From assembly GCA_018884025.1 (NCBI GenBank), contig JAHLFB010000123.1, positions 1 through 64,000 of the forward strand: DNA of 64,000 nt. Reading direction: 5' to 3'. The position numbers and the translations under genes were made by a program. The notes under the pieces were generated by a model, which saw only the letters and a list, made by a program, of their open reading frames with translations, ran no database searches and was not told where the DNA came from. Of the stretch, positions 16,604-25,660 are shown in pieces. The DNA is from Candidatus Phocaeicola faecipullorum. GTDB lineage: Bacteria > Bacteroidota > Bacteroidia > Bacteroidales > Bacteroidaceae. The first letter of the stretch is position 1, and each line of letters begins with the position of its first letter.

Positions 16604-18586
16604 ATGACTAAAGTTTTAGATTCTAAGATTCCTGAAGGCCCAATAGCTGAGAAATGGACTAACTATAAAGCTCACCAGAAATTGGTGAACCCGGCTAACA
16701 AACGCCGCTTGGATATCATCGTTGTAGGTACAGGTTTGGCAGGTGCTTCTGCTGCCGCTTCACTTGGTGAAATGGGATTCCGTGTATTCAACTTCTGTAT
16801 CCAGGACTCTCCACGCCGTGCACACTCTATCGCTGCACAGGGTGGTATCAACGCTGCTAAGAACTATCAGAACGACGGTGACTCTGTATATCGTCTTTTC
16901 TACGATACAGTGAAAGGTGGTGACTACCGTGCTCGTGAAGCTAACGTTTACCGTCTTGCCGAAGTTTCTAACAATATTATCGACCAGTGCGTGGCACAGG
17001 GTGTTCCTTTCGCTCGTGAATACGGCGGTACACTTGCCAACCGTTCTTTCGGTGGTGCTCAGGTATCACGTACTTTCTATGCTAAAGGTCAGACTGGCCA
17101 GCAGTTGCTTCTTGGTGCATACTCTGCATTGAGCCGCCAGGTAGGTGCCGGTACAGTTAAATTATATACTCGTTACGAAATGCTTGACGTGGTTTTGGTT
17201 GAAGGCCGTGCTCGCGGTATAATCGCAAAGAACCTCGTAACAGGTAAACTTGAACGTTTCGCTGCTCACGCAGTAGTTATCGCTACTGGTGGTTACGGTA
17301 ACACTTACTTCCTTTCTACTAACGCTATGGCATGTAACGTAACAGCTGCTATGTCTTGCTACCGTAAGGGAGCTATGTTTGCTAACCCAGCTTACGTTCA
17401 GATTCACCCTACATGTATTCCTGTACACGGTGACAAGCAGTCTAAGCTTACATTGATGTCGGAATCACTTCGTAACGACGGTCGTATCTGGGTTCCTAAG
17501 AAACTTGAAGACGCTAAAGCACTCCAGGCCGGAACTAAGAAGGGTAGCGATATCCCTGAAGAAGACCGCGACTACTATTTGGAACGCCGTTATCCAGCAT
17601 TCGGTAACCTTGTTCCACGTGACGTTGCTTCACGTGCTGCCAAGGAACGTTGCGACCACGGATTCGGTGTTAACAACACAGGTCTTGCCGTATTCCTTGA
17701 CTTCTCTGAAAGTATCGAACGTCTCGGTCTTGATGTAGTTCGTCAGCGTTACGGTAACCTCTTCGATATGTACGAAGAAATCACAGACGTTAATCCGGGT
17801 GAACTTGCAAAAGAAATCAACGGACGCAAATACTACAACCCAATGATGATTTATCCTGCTATCCACTATACAATGGGTGGTATTTGGGTTGACTACGAAC
17901 TTCAGACAACTATCAAGGGTCTGTTCGCAATCGGTGAATGTAACTTCTCTGACCACGGTGCAAACCGTCTTGGTGCATCTGCATTGATGCAGGGTCTTGC
18001 TGACGGTTACTTCGTATTACCATACACAATCCAGAACTATTTGTCAGATCAGATCACTGTTCCTCGCTTCTCTACAGATCTTCCTGAATTCGCTGAAGCT
18101 GAAAAGGCTGTTCAGGCTAAGATTGACCACCTGATGAACATCAAGGGTAAGAAGTCAGTTGACTCAATCCACAAGGAATTGGGACGTGTAATGTGGGAAT
18201 ATGTAGGTATGGGACGTACTGCAGAAGGCTTGAAGACTGGTTTGGCTCGTCTGAAAGAAATCCGCAAGGAATTCGAAACAGAACTGTTTATCCCTGGATC
18301 AAAAGAAGGTATGAACATCGAGCTTGACAAGGCATTCCGTCTTAATGACTTCATCACAATGGGTCAGCTTATCGCTTACGATGCTTTGAACCGTGAAGAA
18401 TCTTGCGGTGGTCACTTCCGTGAAGAACACCAGACAGAAGAAGGTGAAGCTAAGCGTGATGACGAAAACTTCTTCTATGTAGCTTGCTGGGAATACCAGG
18501 GAAGCGATGACAAGGCTCCTGTACTTTATAAGGAACCATTGGTTTACGAAGCAATCAAAGTACAGACTCGTAACTACAAGAGTTAA
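16604..18586 (+). CDS. frdA: Succinate dehydrogenase/fumarate reductase flavoprotein subunit
   Basis: The protein has 660 residues. The FAD-binding Rossmann motif is [19 protein letters not shown] (about 36-54), and the covalent FAD His is in [15 protein letters not shown]. The substrate-site segment HPTCIPVHG, the [17 protein letters not shown] stretch with its catalytic Arg, and [10 protein letters not shown] are all present. The C-terminal helical domain reads [21 protein letters not shown]. It reduces fumarate (or oxidises succinate) on the cytoplasmic face of the membrane. It is separated from frdB by an inserted four-helix-bundle gene within a hairpin repeat. Confidence 0.96.
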   Translation: MTKVLDSKIPEGPIAEKWTNYKAHQKLVNPANKRRLDIIVVGTGLAGASAAASLGEMGFRVFNFCIQDSPRRAHSIAAQGGINAAKNYQNDGDSVYRLFYDTVKGGDYRAREANVYRLAEVSNNIIDQCVAQGVPFAREYGGTLANRSFGGAQVSRTFYAKGQTGQQLLLGAYSALSRQVGAGTVKLYTRYEMLDVVLVEGRARGIIAKNLVTGKLERFAAHAVVIATGGYGNTYFLSTNAMACNVTAAMSCYRKGAMFANPAYVQIHPTCIPVHGDKQSKLTLMSESLRNDGRIWVPKKLEDAKALQAGTKKGSDIPEEDRDYYLERRYPAFGNLVPRDVASRAAKERCDHGFGVNNTGLAVFLDFSESIERLGLDVVRQRYGNLFDMYEEITDVNPGELAKEINGRKYYNPMMIYPAIHYTMGGIWVDYELQTTIKGLFAIGECNFSDHGANRLGASALMQGLADGYFVLPYTIQNYLSDQITVPRFSTDLPEFAEAEKAVQAKIDHLMNIKGKKSVDSIHKELGRVMWEYVGMGRTAEGLKTGLARLKEIRKEFETELFIPGSKEGMNIELDKAFRLNDFITMGQLIAYDALNREESCGGHFREEHQTEEGEAKRDDENFFYVACWEYQGSDDKAPVLYKEPLVYEAIKVQTRNYKS

Positions 18587-19095
18587 GTTTTTAAGTTTTT
18601 GAGTTCTTAAGTTTGCTTATGGGCACGTTTAAAGACCTGTTGGTTTGGAAAAAGGGAATGGAATTGGCTAAGTTGGTTTATCAATGTACATCCGATTTTC
18701 CTGTAGAAGAGCGATTTGGTCTTGTTGCTCAGCTTAGAAGATGTGCAGTTTCAATACCTTCTAACATAGCAGAAGGTTTTGGAAGATGTACTGATAAAGA
18801 TCTAGTTCATTTTCTATATATGGCTTTAGGGTCTTGTAATGAACTGGAAACTCAGATGATACTTTCGTATGATTTGTCGTTTGTTGATTCTGGGCGTTTT
18901 AGGGAGATTGAGATTCTAATAAATGAGATAACTAAAATTTTAGGTTCTTTAATTTATAGAAGAAAAAACGGACTTGATACAAATGTAAGAACTGAGAATG
19001 ATAAAACTGTCTGAAGCATACAATGAACCGGGAACTTATAATTTTGTTGAGTTTAAATCAACAAACTAAAAAACTAACAAACTAAAAAACTAAAA
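18587..19095 (+). mobile_element. IVS-like element: R1 hairpin arms around a four-helix-bundle gene
   Basis: The left arm at 18587-18618 (units GTTTTTAA, GTTTTTGA, GTTCTTAA, GTTTGCTT) directly follows the frdA stop codon. The right arm at about 19059-19095 (AACAAACT, AAAAAACT, AACAAACT, AAAAAACT) is broadly complementary to it and ends 5 bases before frdB. A complete S23/IVP-type gene sits between the arms, with its ATG at the place where other R1 copies have their tip ATG. The gene uses mainly AGA for Arg, while the flanking frd genes use CGT and CGC. 23S rRNA intervening sequences have the same plan (gene of this family in a stem loop). Calling this a mobile unit is inference. Confidence 0.55.
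18619..19014 (+). CDS. Four-helix-bundle protein (S23 / 23S rRNA IVP family)
   Basis: The protein has 131 residues from the ATG at 18619; a TTG two codons upstream is also in frame. It shows the family pattern FKDLLVWKKGMELAK, VYQCTSDFPVEERFGLVAQ, RRCAVSIPSNIAEGFGR, then two further helices with GSCNELETQM. Members were first found in 23S rRNA intervening sequences and form pentamers of four-helix bundles; relatives work as Avd in diversity-generating retroelements. I see no reverse transcriptase or template repeat nearby. It interrupts the frdCAB operon, lies inside R1 hairpin arms, and has Arg codon use (seven of nine are AGA or AGG) unlike its neighbours, which points to acquisition from elsewhere. 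Its function is unknown. Confidence 0.88.
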   Translation: MGTFKDLLVWKKGMELAKLVYQCTSDFPVEERFGLVAQLRRCAVSIPSNIAEGFGRCTDKDLVHFLYMALGSCNELETQMILSYDLSFVDSGRFREIEILINEITKILGSLIYRRKNGLDTNVRTENDKTV

Positions 19096-19099
19096 TCAC

Positions 19100-19855
19100 A
19101 TGGATAAAAATATATCATTTACGCTGAAAGTATGGCGTCAGAACGGACCAAAGGATAAAGGTCATTTCGATACATTCCAAATGAAAGACATTCCGGGTGA
19201 TACTTCATTCCTCGAAATGCTTGATATCTTGAATGAAATGTTGATTGAAGAAGGTAAAGAACCTATAGTATTTGACCACGACTGCCGTGAAGGTATCTGC
19301 GGTATGTGCTCATTGTACATCAACGGACATCCACACGGACCTGCAACAGGTGCTACTACTTGCCAGATCTATATGCGTCGTTTCAAAGACGGTGACACTA
19401 TCACAGTTGAACCATGGCGTTCTGCAGGTTTCCCTGTAATCAAGGATTTGATGGTTGACCGTTCTGCATACGACAAGATTATGCAGGCTGGTGGTTTCGT
19501 AAGCGTATCTACAGGTGCTCCTCAGGATGCAAACGCTATCCTTATCCCTAAGACAGTTGCTGACGAAGCTATGGATGCTGCTACATGTATCGGTTGCGGT
19601 GCTTGTGTAGCTGCATGTAAGAACGGTTCTGCTATGCTTTTCGTTTCTGCAAAAGTTAGCCAGTTGAACCTTCTTCCTCAGGGTAAGCCAGAAGCTTTGC
19701 GTCGTGCAAAAGCTATGTTGTCTAAGATGGACGAACTTGGTTTTGGTAACTGTACAAACACTCGTGCTTGTGAAGCAGAATGTCCGAAATGCGTTTCAAT
19801 CAGCAATATCGCTCGTTTGAACCGTGACTTCATCAAGGCTAAACTGAAAGACTAA
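19100..19855 (+). CDS. frdB: Succinate dehydrogenase/fumarate reductase iron-sulfur subunit
   Basis: The protein has 251 residues. The N-terminal ferredoxin domain holds the [2Fe-2S] Cys set in [16 protein letters not shown] and ATTC. The C-terminal domain carries [11 protein letters not shown] and [14 protein letters not shown] for the [4Fe-4S] and [3Fe-4S] clusters. It passes electrons between the cytochrome b hemes and the FAD of FrdA. The next feature is a good terminator 19 bases after the stop, so the operon ends here. Confidence 0.95.
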   Translation: MDKNISFTLKVWRQNGPKDKGHFDTFQMKDIPGDTSFLEMLDILNEMLIEEGKEPIVFDHDCREGICGMCSLYINGHPHGPATGATTCQIYMRRFKDGDTITVEPWRSAGFPVIKDLMVDRSAYDKIMQAGGFVSVSTGAPQDANAILIPKTVADEAMDAATCIGCGACVAACKNGSAMLFVSAKVSQLNLLPQGKPEALRRAKAMLSKMDELGFGNCTNTRACEAECPKCVSISNIARLNRDFIKAKLKD

Positions 19856-19873
19856 TATATAGTCGTTATATAG

Positions 19874-19909
19874 AAAATCCGGTATCTGTTCAGATGCCGG
19901 ATTTTTTTT
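19874..19909 (+). terminator. Rho-independent terminator of frdCAB
   Basis: AAATCCGGTATCTG and CAGATGCCGGATTT pair with one mismatch around a 2-base gap, followed by a run of eight T. Classic intrinsic terminator. Confidence 0.9.
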
Positions 19910-19992
19910 CTTATTATATTTCATTATTCAGTCAAGCAAATAACTTATAATGTGAAATATTTTTAAATATATAAATTTTATAGGGTTATCTC

Positions 19993-20023
19993 TTGCTTAT
20001 AATATGTGTAAATATTACATTTG
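19993..20023 (+). promoter_or_regulatory. Promoter TTG-N20-TACATTTG for a small RNA
   Basis: TTG at 19993-19995 and TACATTTG at 20016-20023 have the ideal 20-base gap. No plus-strand coding sequence follows; dprA is on the other strand and ends at 20106. Confidence 0.7.
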
Positions 20024-20029
20024 CAACGT

Positions 20030-20096
20030 GATTTTTTTCATAGTATTAGATTTAAGGTTAACAAGGTACGGGGGCAAGGCGTTGTCCCCTTTTTTG
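20030..20096 (+). ncRNA. Candidate small RNA of about 67 nt
   Basis: The region starts about 7 bases after a consensus promoter and ends in the stem GGGGGCAA/TTGTCCCC followed by TTTTTT, an intrinsic terminator in plus orientation. The T run is on the wrong side to serve dprA. Between them lies TTAAGGTTAACAAGGTACG with no open frame of note. I do not recognise the family. A short cis element or an unannotated trans-acting sRNA would both fit. Confidence 0.55.
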
Positions 20097-20105
20097 TAAA
20101 TCCTT

Positions 20106-21221
20106 TTATAGTAATTTATACATTCCTCCTGCCATAGCGCGTACCATTCCTTTCATTTCCATCTCAAACAATATAGCTGTAATTTTATTAATAGGAATAT
20201 TTGTATTAACAACAAGTGTGTTAATATGCATACCCTCAGGGATATTTTCCAGTTGTGTCTTTATCTGGTTTTCTTCAGGTGATAGTTCTGGAAAAAGTTG
20301 TCTTTGGATACCCTCGTGCGAGTGTATTGAAGAGGTCTCCTTCCAGTTCATTGCTTTAACCAGTTCTTCTGCGCTTTGCAGCAATATAGCACTATTGTTG
20401 CGTATTAGATTATTACAGCCAATCGAATATTCGTCGCCTATACGTCCGGGGAAAGCAAAGCAGTCGCGGTTATAACTCTCTGCAATGTTGGCGGTTATTA
20501 GTGAGCCGCCTTTTTCCGCTGATTCAACAACGATTGTTGCATCGCTCATACCGGCTATTATTCTGTTTCGCTTTATGAAATTTTGTCTGTCGGGGTTTGT
20601 TCCACTTGGATATTCGGTTATAAGGCCGCCATGTGACAGCATATCAGCTGCTGTACGTCTATGGACTGATGGATATATTCTGTCTAATCCGTGAGCTAAT
20701 ACGCCAACAGTATCCATTCCGTATTGCAAAGCTGCTTTATGTGCATTTATATCTATGCCGTATGCCAGGCCACTTATTATTAAGGTGTCAGGCATTATTT
20801 CGCACAGCTCTTTTATGAAGCGTTGGCATATGTCTTTACCATAGTCGGTGGCATGTCGTGTACCAACCAAGTTTATTACATGAAGATTGTTGAGGTTGGC
20901 TGTCCCTTTATAGAATAGTAGTAAAGGTGCGTCATCACATTCACGGAGCCTTGACGGATAATTTTCATCATTGATTGTAAGGCATGTAATATTATTTTTT
21001 TCCGCAAAACGTATTTCTGCTTCGCATAAACGTAATACATCATGCTTTTGTATAATTTCTATCACCTTATTTGATATGTCAGGAACAATGTCTTTCAGAT
21101 TTGAGACTTCCCGGAAGATAGTTGTGGCTGATCCGACAGCTTCTATAAGACGGTGTGCGCCTATCAATCCAATTCCAGGAAGGCGTGTTAAAGCCATGGT
21201 GTATAGCAGTTCTTCGTTCAT
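20106..21221 (-). CDS. dprA: DNA-processing protein A
   Basis: The protein has 371 residues. A SAM/HhH-like N-terminal domain (LTRLPGIGLIGAHRLIEAVG) precedes the Rossmann-like core with VGTRHATDYG, ISGLAYGIDINAHKAAL, GLDRIYPSVHR, GLITEYPSG and FIKRNRIIAGMSDATIVVES. A winged-helix C-terminal domain (about 310-371) ends the protein, the complete long form. DprA binds incoming single-stranded DNA and loads RecA during uptake or recombination. It is followed on the same strand, upstream, by a thioesterase gene 6 bases away, so the two are cotranscribed. Confidence 0.93.
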   Translation of the reverse strand: MNEELLYTMALTRLPGIGLIGAHRLIEAVGSATTIFREVSNLKDIVPDISNKVIEIIQKHDVLRLCEAEIRFAEKNNITCLTINDENYPSRLRECDDAPLLLFYKGTANLNNLHVINLVGTRHATDYGKDICQRFIKELCEIMPDTLIISGLAYGIDINAHKAALQYGMDTVGVLAHGLDRIYPSVHRRTAADMLSHGGLITEYPSGTNPDRQNFIKRNRIIAGMSDATIVVESAEKGGSLITANIAESYNRDCFAFPGRIGDEYSIGCNNLIRNNSAILLQSAEELVKAMNWKETSSIHSHEGIQRQLFPELSPEENQIKTQLENIPEGMHINTLVVNTNIPINKITAILFEMEMKGMVRAMAGGMYKLL

Positions 21222-21227
21222 CGTGAG

Positions 21228-21632
21228 TTAATTGCAGAAATACGGTGAGAAAATATTGTTGAAGATTTCACTGTCGCCCAGTCTGCCGTTTATTATGCAC
21301 ACGGTTTCTACAGTCGCTTTTATTACCGGTTTCATGTCCGGAAGACGGAAGATATCCTGATAGAAAACATATTTGATACCTTCTTTTTTTATGTATAGTT
21401 TTGATACGAATTCATCTCCGCTTCTTAACGGGGTTTTGAAGGCCATATTCAGCCTGGCTACAACAGGGTCTATACCCTCATCGTGAAGGCGCGCAAAGCT
21501 GACACCCAACGAGGAAAGAAATTCATGACGTGTATGTTCAATATAGTGCTGGTAGTTGGCGTTGTTTACTATACCCTGTAGGTCGCATTCATAGTCGCGT
21601 ACCTTCATGTTAATTTCAAAAACGTATTTCAT
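21228..21632 (-). CDS. Acyl-CoA thioesterase, 4-hydroxybenzoyl-CoA type (YbgC-like)
   Basis: The protein has 134 residues and is a single hot-dog fold. The segment DLQGIVNNANYQHYIEHTRHEFL carries the catalytic Asp or its equivalent (here the motif is D-x-Q-G-I-V-N-x-A-x-Y), matching the 4HBT signature. It hydrolyses acyl-CoA thioesters; the chain type is unknown. It is the first gene of a two-gene operon with dprA, an arrangement frequent in Bacteroides. Confidence 0.88.
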   Translation of the reverse strand: MKYVFEINMKVRDYECDLQGIVNNANYQHYIEHTRHEFLSSLGVSFARLHDEGIDPVVARLNMAFKTPLRSGDEFVSKLYIKKEGIKYVFYQDIFRLPDMKPVIKATVETVCIINGRLGDSEIFNNIFSPYFCN

Positions 21633-21669
21633 TTGTTTGGCATTTATTTTTTGTCCATATTAACTATGG

Positions 21670-21677
21670 CAAACATA
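21670..21677 (-). promoter_or_regulatory. -7 box for the thioesterase-dprA operon
   Basis: On the minus strand this reads TATGTTTG, matching TAnnTTTG, 38 bases before the thioesterase start codon. No clear -33 element. Confidence 0.5.
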
Positions 21678-21729
21678 CGTAAATTTGATGGAATATTCTA
21701 GTCTTTTCATGATATTGCTGTAATTTTTC

Positions 21730-21737
21730 TATTTTTG
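21730..21737 (+). promoter_or_regulatory. -7 box for the AraC-type regulator
   Basis: TATTTTTG matches TAnnTTTG, 26 bases before the start codon at 21763. The -33 region is only TCTTTTC, a weak match. Confidence 0.5.
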
Positions 21738-21762
21738 CACAAATGGAATTTTTAGTAACCGT

Positions 21763-22584
21763 ATGGAAGAAAAGATACTTGAAAGTGAAAGAAACTTCAT
21801 ATTTAAAGAGATGACTGAAGTTTTAGGCACAGATTTTAAAAACAAACCTTTTGTATTTGACGGGTTTATGTTTAATGTATGTACAAGAGGAAATATAAGG
21901 ATAATAATTAATTATAAGGAGTATCATGTGGAAAATAAGTGGCTTTTTGTGGTACCTCCCAAATGTATCTTTTCTATAGTGGAATATTCTCCTGATTTTG
22001 AAGTCAAAGTCCTTTTTGTTTCAATGGATATCGTACGTGATATTCCCATAACTCCTGATTTTAACTTTTTGAGAATTATAGGTGATGCTCCCTGTGTGCA
22101 GCTATGCACTGAGAAAGAGGATGATATGGTAAAACTATATTCCATAATTGAACGTTATGAAGGGAGTGATAGTAATACATTGCTAATAAGAAATACATTG
22201 ATACTTTCATTGGTATTGATAGCGGTCTCCATGTATGGTAAACCTATAATTCACGGGACTGCATATTCCAGAAAGGAAGATATAACGAGACAGTTTTTTG
22301 AATTGCTGCTTGAGCATTATATGCATGATGTCTCCTTTTATGCGGATAAACTTTGTGTTACACCTAAATATTTTTCTATGTCTGTGAAATCTGTTACCGG
22401 TTTCCCTGTCCAGAGCTGGATTAACGAGGTTGTGGTATTTGAGGCTAAGAAACTTTTAAAAACTACTGAACTTAGTGTGAGTCAGATTTCTGATAAGTTG
22501 AGTTTTCCGGACTCATCGTCTTTTGTCCGTTTTTTCAGAACAAATGTAGGAATACCCCCCTTAGAGTTTAGAAAGCAAAAATAA
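21763..22584 (+). CDS. AraC-family transcriptional regulator
   Basis: The protein has 273 residues, cytoplasmic. The N-terminal half (about 20-150) has the cupin-like sensor pattern (FDGFMFNVCTRGNIRIIINYKEYHV, FVVPP). The C-terminal third contains two helix-turn-helix units: VSFYADKLCVTPKYFSMSVKSVTG and LSVSQISDKLSFPDSSSFVRFFRTNVG, ending PLEFRK. The ligand and target are unknown. It is convergent with ftsH, so it is not obviously regulating a neighbour. Confidence 0.9.
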   Translation: MEEKILESERNFIFKEMTEVLGTDFKNKPFVFDGFMFNVCTRGNIRIIINYKEYHVENKWLFVVPPKCIFSIVEYSPDFEVKVLFVSMDIVRDIPITPDFNFLRIIGDAPCVQLCTEKEDDMVKLYSIIERYEGSDSNTLLIRNTLILSLVLIAVSMYGKPIIHGTAYSRKEDITRQFFELLLEHYMHDVSFYADKLCVTPKYFSMSVKSVTGFPVQSWINEVVVFEAKKLLKTTELSVSQISDKLSFPDSSSFVRFFRTNVGIPPLEFRKQK

Positions 22585-22633
22585 ACATCAGGACAAAACA
22601 TTATAGGAGCTATATAAGGTTTCATCCTGATGT
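22585..22633 (+). terminator. Hairpin between the convergent AraC and ftsH genes
   Basis: ACATCAGGA (22585-22593) pairs with TCCTGATGT (22625-22633). A smaller stem lies inside. It probably serves both convergent genes. Confidence 0.6.
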
Positions 22634-22644
22634 ACTTATTGTTT

Positions 22645-24498
22645 TTATTTATTGTTTTCGTGTACTATTTTCATGAATTCATCGCCGGTTATCGTTTCTT
22701 TTTCGATTAGGAATGATGCTGCTTTATGCATTATCTCTTTGTTGGCTGATATTATGCTCTTTGCTTTCTCGTGTGCTTTTTTTATTATGCCAAGAACCTC
22801 TTTGTCAATATCAGCTGCTGTCTCATTTGAACATACTAATGAGCTGTCATTTCCCAGATATGCGTTATTTACAGTCTCAAGTTCCATCATATCGTATTTG
22901 TCGCTCATGCCATAGCGTGTAACCATTGCTCTTGCCAGTTTGGTAGCCTGCTCAATGTCATTTGAAGCTCCTGTAGTGAAAGAACCGAACATTACCTCTT
23001 CTGCTGAACGTCCTCCTGTATATGTTACAATGCGGTTGAACAAGTCTTCTTTGCTTAATAAAGACTGCTCGTTGCTTTCTACCTGCATAGTATATCCCAG
23101 GGCGCCTGAGGTACGTGGAATGATTGTAATCTTGTGGACCGGAGCTGAATTAGTTTGCATGGCGGCTACTAAGGCATGACCTATTTCGTGGTAGGCCACT
23201 GTTTCTTTTTCCTTAGTCGATAGAATTTTATTCTTCTTTTGTGCTCCGGCAATTACAGTCTCTACGCTCTCTTCCAGGTCGGATGTAGTTACAAGGTTTC
23301 TTCCCATACGAACGGCGCGTAGTGCGGCTTCGTTTACTATGTTGGCCAGTTCTGCCCCTGATGAGCCGGCTGTGGCACGTGCCACAATATCCATGTCGAT
23401 ATTCTCATGCTTTACTTTTTTCAGGTGAACGTTAAGAATAGCTTTTCGTCCCTCCAAATCCGGAAGTTCCATTTGTATTCTGCGGTCGAAACGTCCCGGA
23501 CGGAGCAAAGCTTTATCCAAAGTCTCAGGGCGGTTTGTTGCGGCAAGTATTACCACGCCTTTACGTCCGTCGAATCCGTCCATCTCTGTCAGCAACTGGT
23601 TTAAAGTCTGTTCGCGTTCGTCGTTTCCTCCTATTCCTGTATCTCTGCGTTTACCTATCGCGTCTATTTCATCTATGAAAATAATGCATGGTGCTTTTTC
23701 TGTCGCCTGTTTAAACAAATCACGTACCTTTGCTGCTCCCATTCCAACAAACATTTGTACAAATTCCGAGCCGGATATGGCAAAGAATGGTACTTTAGCT
23801 TCTCCTGCTACAGCACGCGCTATGAGTGTCTTACCTGTTCCCGGAGGGCCTACGAGTAATGCTCCTTTAGGCAGTGTGGCGCCAATAGTGGTATATTTTG
23901 TCGGGTTGTGTAGGAAATCTACTATTTCCTTTAATGTCTCTTTGGCTTCGTCCTGCCCTGCCACATCTGCGAATGTGGTTTTTATGTCTGACTCTGCGTA
24001 AATTTTTGCGCCGCTGTTTCCAAACGACATGAAATTCCCTCCGCTTGCGTTCATTCTTGCCTGAATGCTTTTGCCGGCTTGTCTCCATAATAGATAAAAC
24101 ACTAGCCCTGGCAGAATCCACATAAGGAGAAAATCCAGTATTGGGGAATTTTCACGTGGAACAATCTGATTGAATGCTATCCTTTTGTCTGGATTGGGGC
24201 TTTGGGCATTTAACAGTCTGTTTACTAATTGTGGATCATTGATTTCGCCAGTTTGGTAGGCTATAGTTTTTCCGTTTTCTTCAGCGGTAAAATAAATCTG
24301 ATTACTTTTAATTGCTACATCTTTTACTTTTCCGCTGTCAACTTTTTCTATAAAAGAGCCATAATCTGTGGAAATTATTTGTTTTTCTGCTATTTTGGGA
24401 AATATAAGGCCATTTAACAGTAATAAAACCAATATACTCCACAGGAATCCCATATATGGATTGACTCTTTTGGGTGTCTGATTTTGCTCTTTTTTCAT
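22645..24498 (-). CDS. ftsH: ATP-dependent zinc metalloprotease FtsH
   Basis: The protein has 617 residues. Two membrane segments (about 13-33 and 119-137) flank the periplasmic domain. The AAA domain shows Walker A GPPGTGKT, Walker B IIFIDEIDAIG, the pore motif FVGMGAAKVRDLF and the second region of homology LLRPGRFDRR. The zinc site is HEIGH. Compared with the usual 640-700 residues it is slightly short, ending soon after the protease domain. It degrades membrane and short-lived cytoplasmic proteins. Many Bacteroidetes carry two ftsH genes; this may be the second, but that cannot be settled from one window. Confidence 0.93.
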   Translation of the reverse strand: MKKEQNQTPKRVNPYMGFLWSILVLLLLNGLIFPKIAEKQIISTDYGSFIEKVDSGKVKDVAIKSNQIYFTAEENGKTIAYQTGEINDPQLVNRLLNAQSPNPDKRIAFNQIVPRENSPILDFLLMWILPGLVFYLLWRQAGKSIQARMNASGGNFMSFGNSGAKIYAESDIKTTFADVAGQDEAKETLKEIVDFLHNPTKYTTIGATLPKGALLVGPPGTGKTLIARAVAGEAKVPFFAISGSEFVQMFVGMGAAKVRDLFKQATEKAPCIIFIDEIDAIGKRRDTGIGGNDEREQTLNQLLTEMDGFDGRKGVVILAATNRPETLDKALLRPGRFDRRIQMELPDLEGRKAILNVHLKKVKHENIDMDIVARATAGSSGAELANIVNEAALRAVRMGRNLVTTSDLEESVETVIAGAQKKNKILSTKEKETVAYHEIGHALVAAMQTNSAPVHKITIIPRTSGALGYTMQVESNEQSLLSKEDLFNRIVTYTGGRSAEEVMFGSFTTGASNDIEQATKLARAMVTRYGMSDKYDMMELETVNNAYLGNDSSLVCSNETAADIDKEVLGIIKKAHEKAKSIISANKEIMHKAASFLIEKETITGDEFMKIVHENNK

Positions 24499-24635
24499 TT
24501 CTTTTTTTTATTTGCAAATATCGTGTTTGTTATGAATAATGCGATTATCGGATTTTCTGAAAAAATATTCAATATTTCTTCAAATAGGAAGCTACGTTTA
24601 CGGTGTCATTAAATATTCTTTATAATTTTGCATAT

Positions 24636-25577
24636 ATGAATAAAGAATTTAAGATTTTTGCTGCTCCGTTGCAAGGGTTTACGGAAAGCGCATGGAGAAT
24701 TGCTCATAATGAGATTTTTGGAGGTGTTGACGCATATTTTACCCCTTTTATAAGATATGAAAAAGGTAGGTTGCGCAATAAGGACAAGCGTGAAGTCATG
24801 CCGGCGAACAATGAAGGCATAAAACTTATACCTCAGATTATGGCATCGGAAACAGAGGAAATGCGGTCTCTTGTGGAGTATCTTGTTTCTCTCGGTTATG
24901 AAGATATAGATTTGAATATGGGCTGTCCTTTTCCACTTATTGCCAACAGAGGAAAGGGTAGCGGAATATTATCGCATCCTGATAAGGTCGCTACATTGTT
25001 GGACTGTGCAAATACATATTCAGCAGATGGTATAAAGTTTAGTGTTAAGATGAGGCTAGGTCATATTTCTAAAGATGAGTGGAGAATGTTACTGCCTCTG
25101 ATAAATGATTCTTGTGTGTCTATGATTACATTGCATCCGCGTATAGGAAAACAACAATATAAGGGCGATGTTGATATGGATGCTTTTGCTGAATTCTATA
25201 ATGAATGTCGCAAACCGTTGGTATATAATGGCGACCTGTGTAGTGTGGCAGATATAAACAGGGTAGTTGAAAAGTTCCCTGATTTATATGGCGTGATGAT
25301 AGGGCGCGGACTACTTGCCGATGGAGCTTTAGCTGCTGAATATAAATCAGGTTCTGGATTTACTCAGGAAGAACTGTATGCAAAGGTACGCCGTATGCAT
25401 TCCATAATGTATGAACGCTATTCCGAGGTTATCGAAGGTGGTGATGCACAGCTTCTTCTGAAGATGAAATCCATGTGGGAATACTGGCTTCCCGAACTTG
25501 ACAAGAAGAAAAGGAAAGCTATCCATAAGGCAAATAAACTGTCGGTCTATCTGAACGAAGTTGAGGGATTGAGGTAA
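24636..25577 (+). CDS. tRNA-dihydrouridine synthase (Dus family)
   Basis: The protein has 313 residues from the ATG at 24636, reading MNKEFKIFAAPLQGFTE. A GTG at 24603 extends the frame but adds unrelated residues. The FMN-binding barrel begins with APLQGFTESAWR; the catalytic Cys is in DLNMGCPFPLI, and KMRLG, HPRIGKQQYKG, YNGDLCSVAD and MIGRGLLAD are standard Dus segments. It reduces specific uridines in the tRNA D-loop using FMN and NAD(P)H. A TAATTTTG box at 24623-24630 is so close that, if it is the -7 element, the mRNA would be nearly leaderless. Confidence 0.92.
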   Translation: MNKEFKIFAAPLQGFTESAWRIAHNEIFGGVDAYFTPFIRYEKGRLRNKDKREVMPANNEGIKLIPQIMASETEEMRSLVEYLVSLGYEDIDLNMGCPFPLIANRGKGSGILSHPDKVATLLDCANTYSADGIKFSVKMRLGHISKDEWRMLLPLINDSCVSMITLHPRIGKQQYKGDVDMDAFAEFYNECRKPLVYNGDLCSVADINRVVEKFPDLYGVMIGRGLLADGALAAEYKSGSGFTQEELYAKVRRMHSIMYERYSEVIEGGDAQLLLKMKSMWEYWLPELDKKKRKAIHKANKLSVYLNEVEGLR

Positions 25578-25660
25578 CAAGTAAACAAGTTAACGAGTTG
25601 ACAAGTTGACGAGGTTTTCCATCCGGATGGAAGTCTTGTCAACTTGTAACTGAAGCCTTT
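25578..25660 (+). repeat. R2 hairpin repeat, copy 2
   Basis: Left-arm units AACAAGTT, AACGAGTT, GACAAGTT, GACGAGG; an inner CCATCCGGATGG palindrome as the tip; right arm CTTGTCAACTTGTAACTGAA. It lies between the convergent Dus and DUF2851 genes and may work as a two-way terminator. Confidence 0.75.

Noticed and set aside
18619..19014. Avd gene of a diversity-generating retroelement
   Set aside because: No reverse transcriptase, template repeat or variable repeat lies near it; the gene is alone between frdA and frdB.
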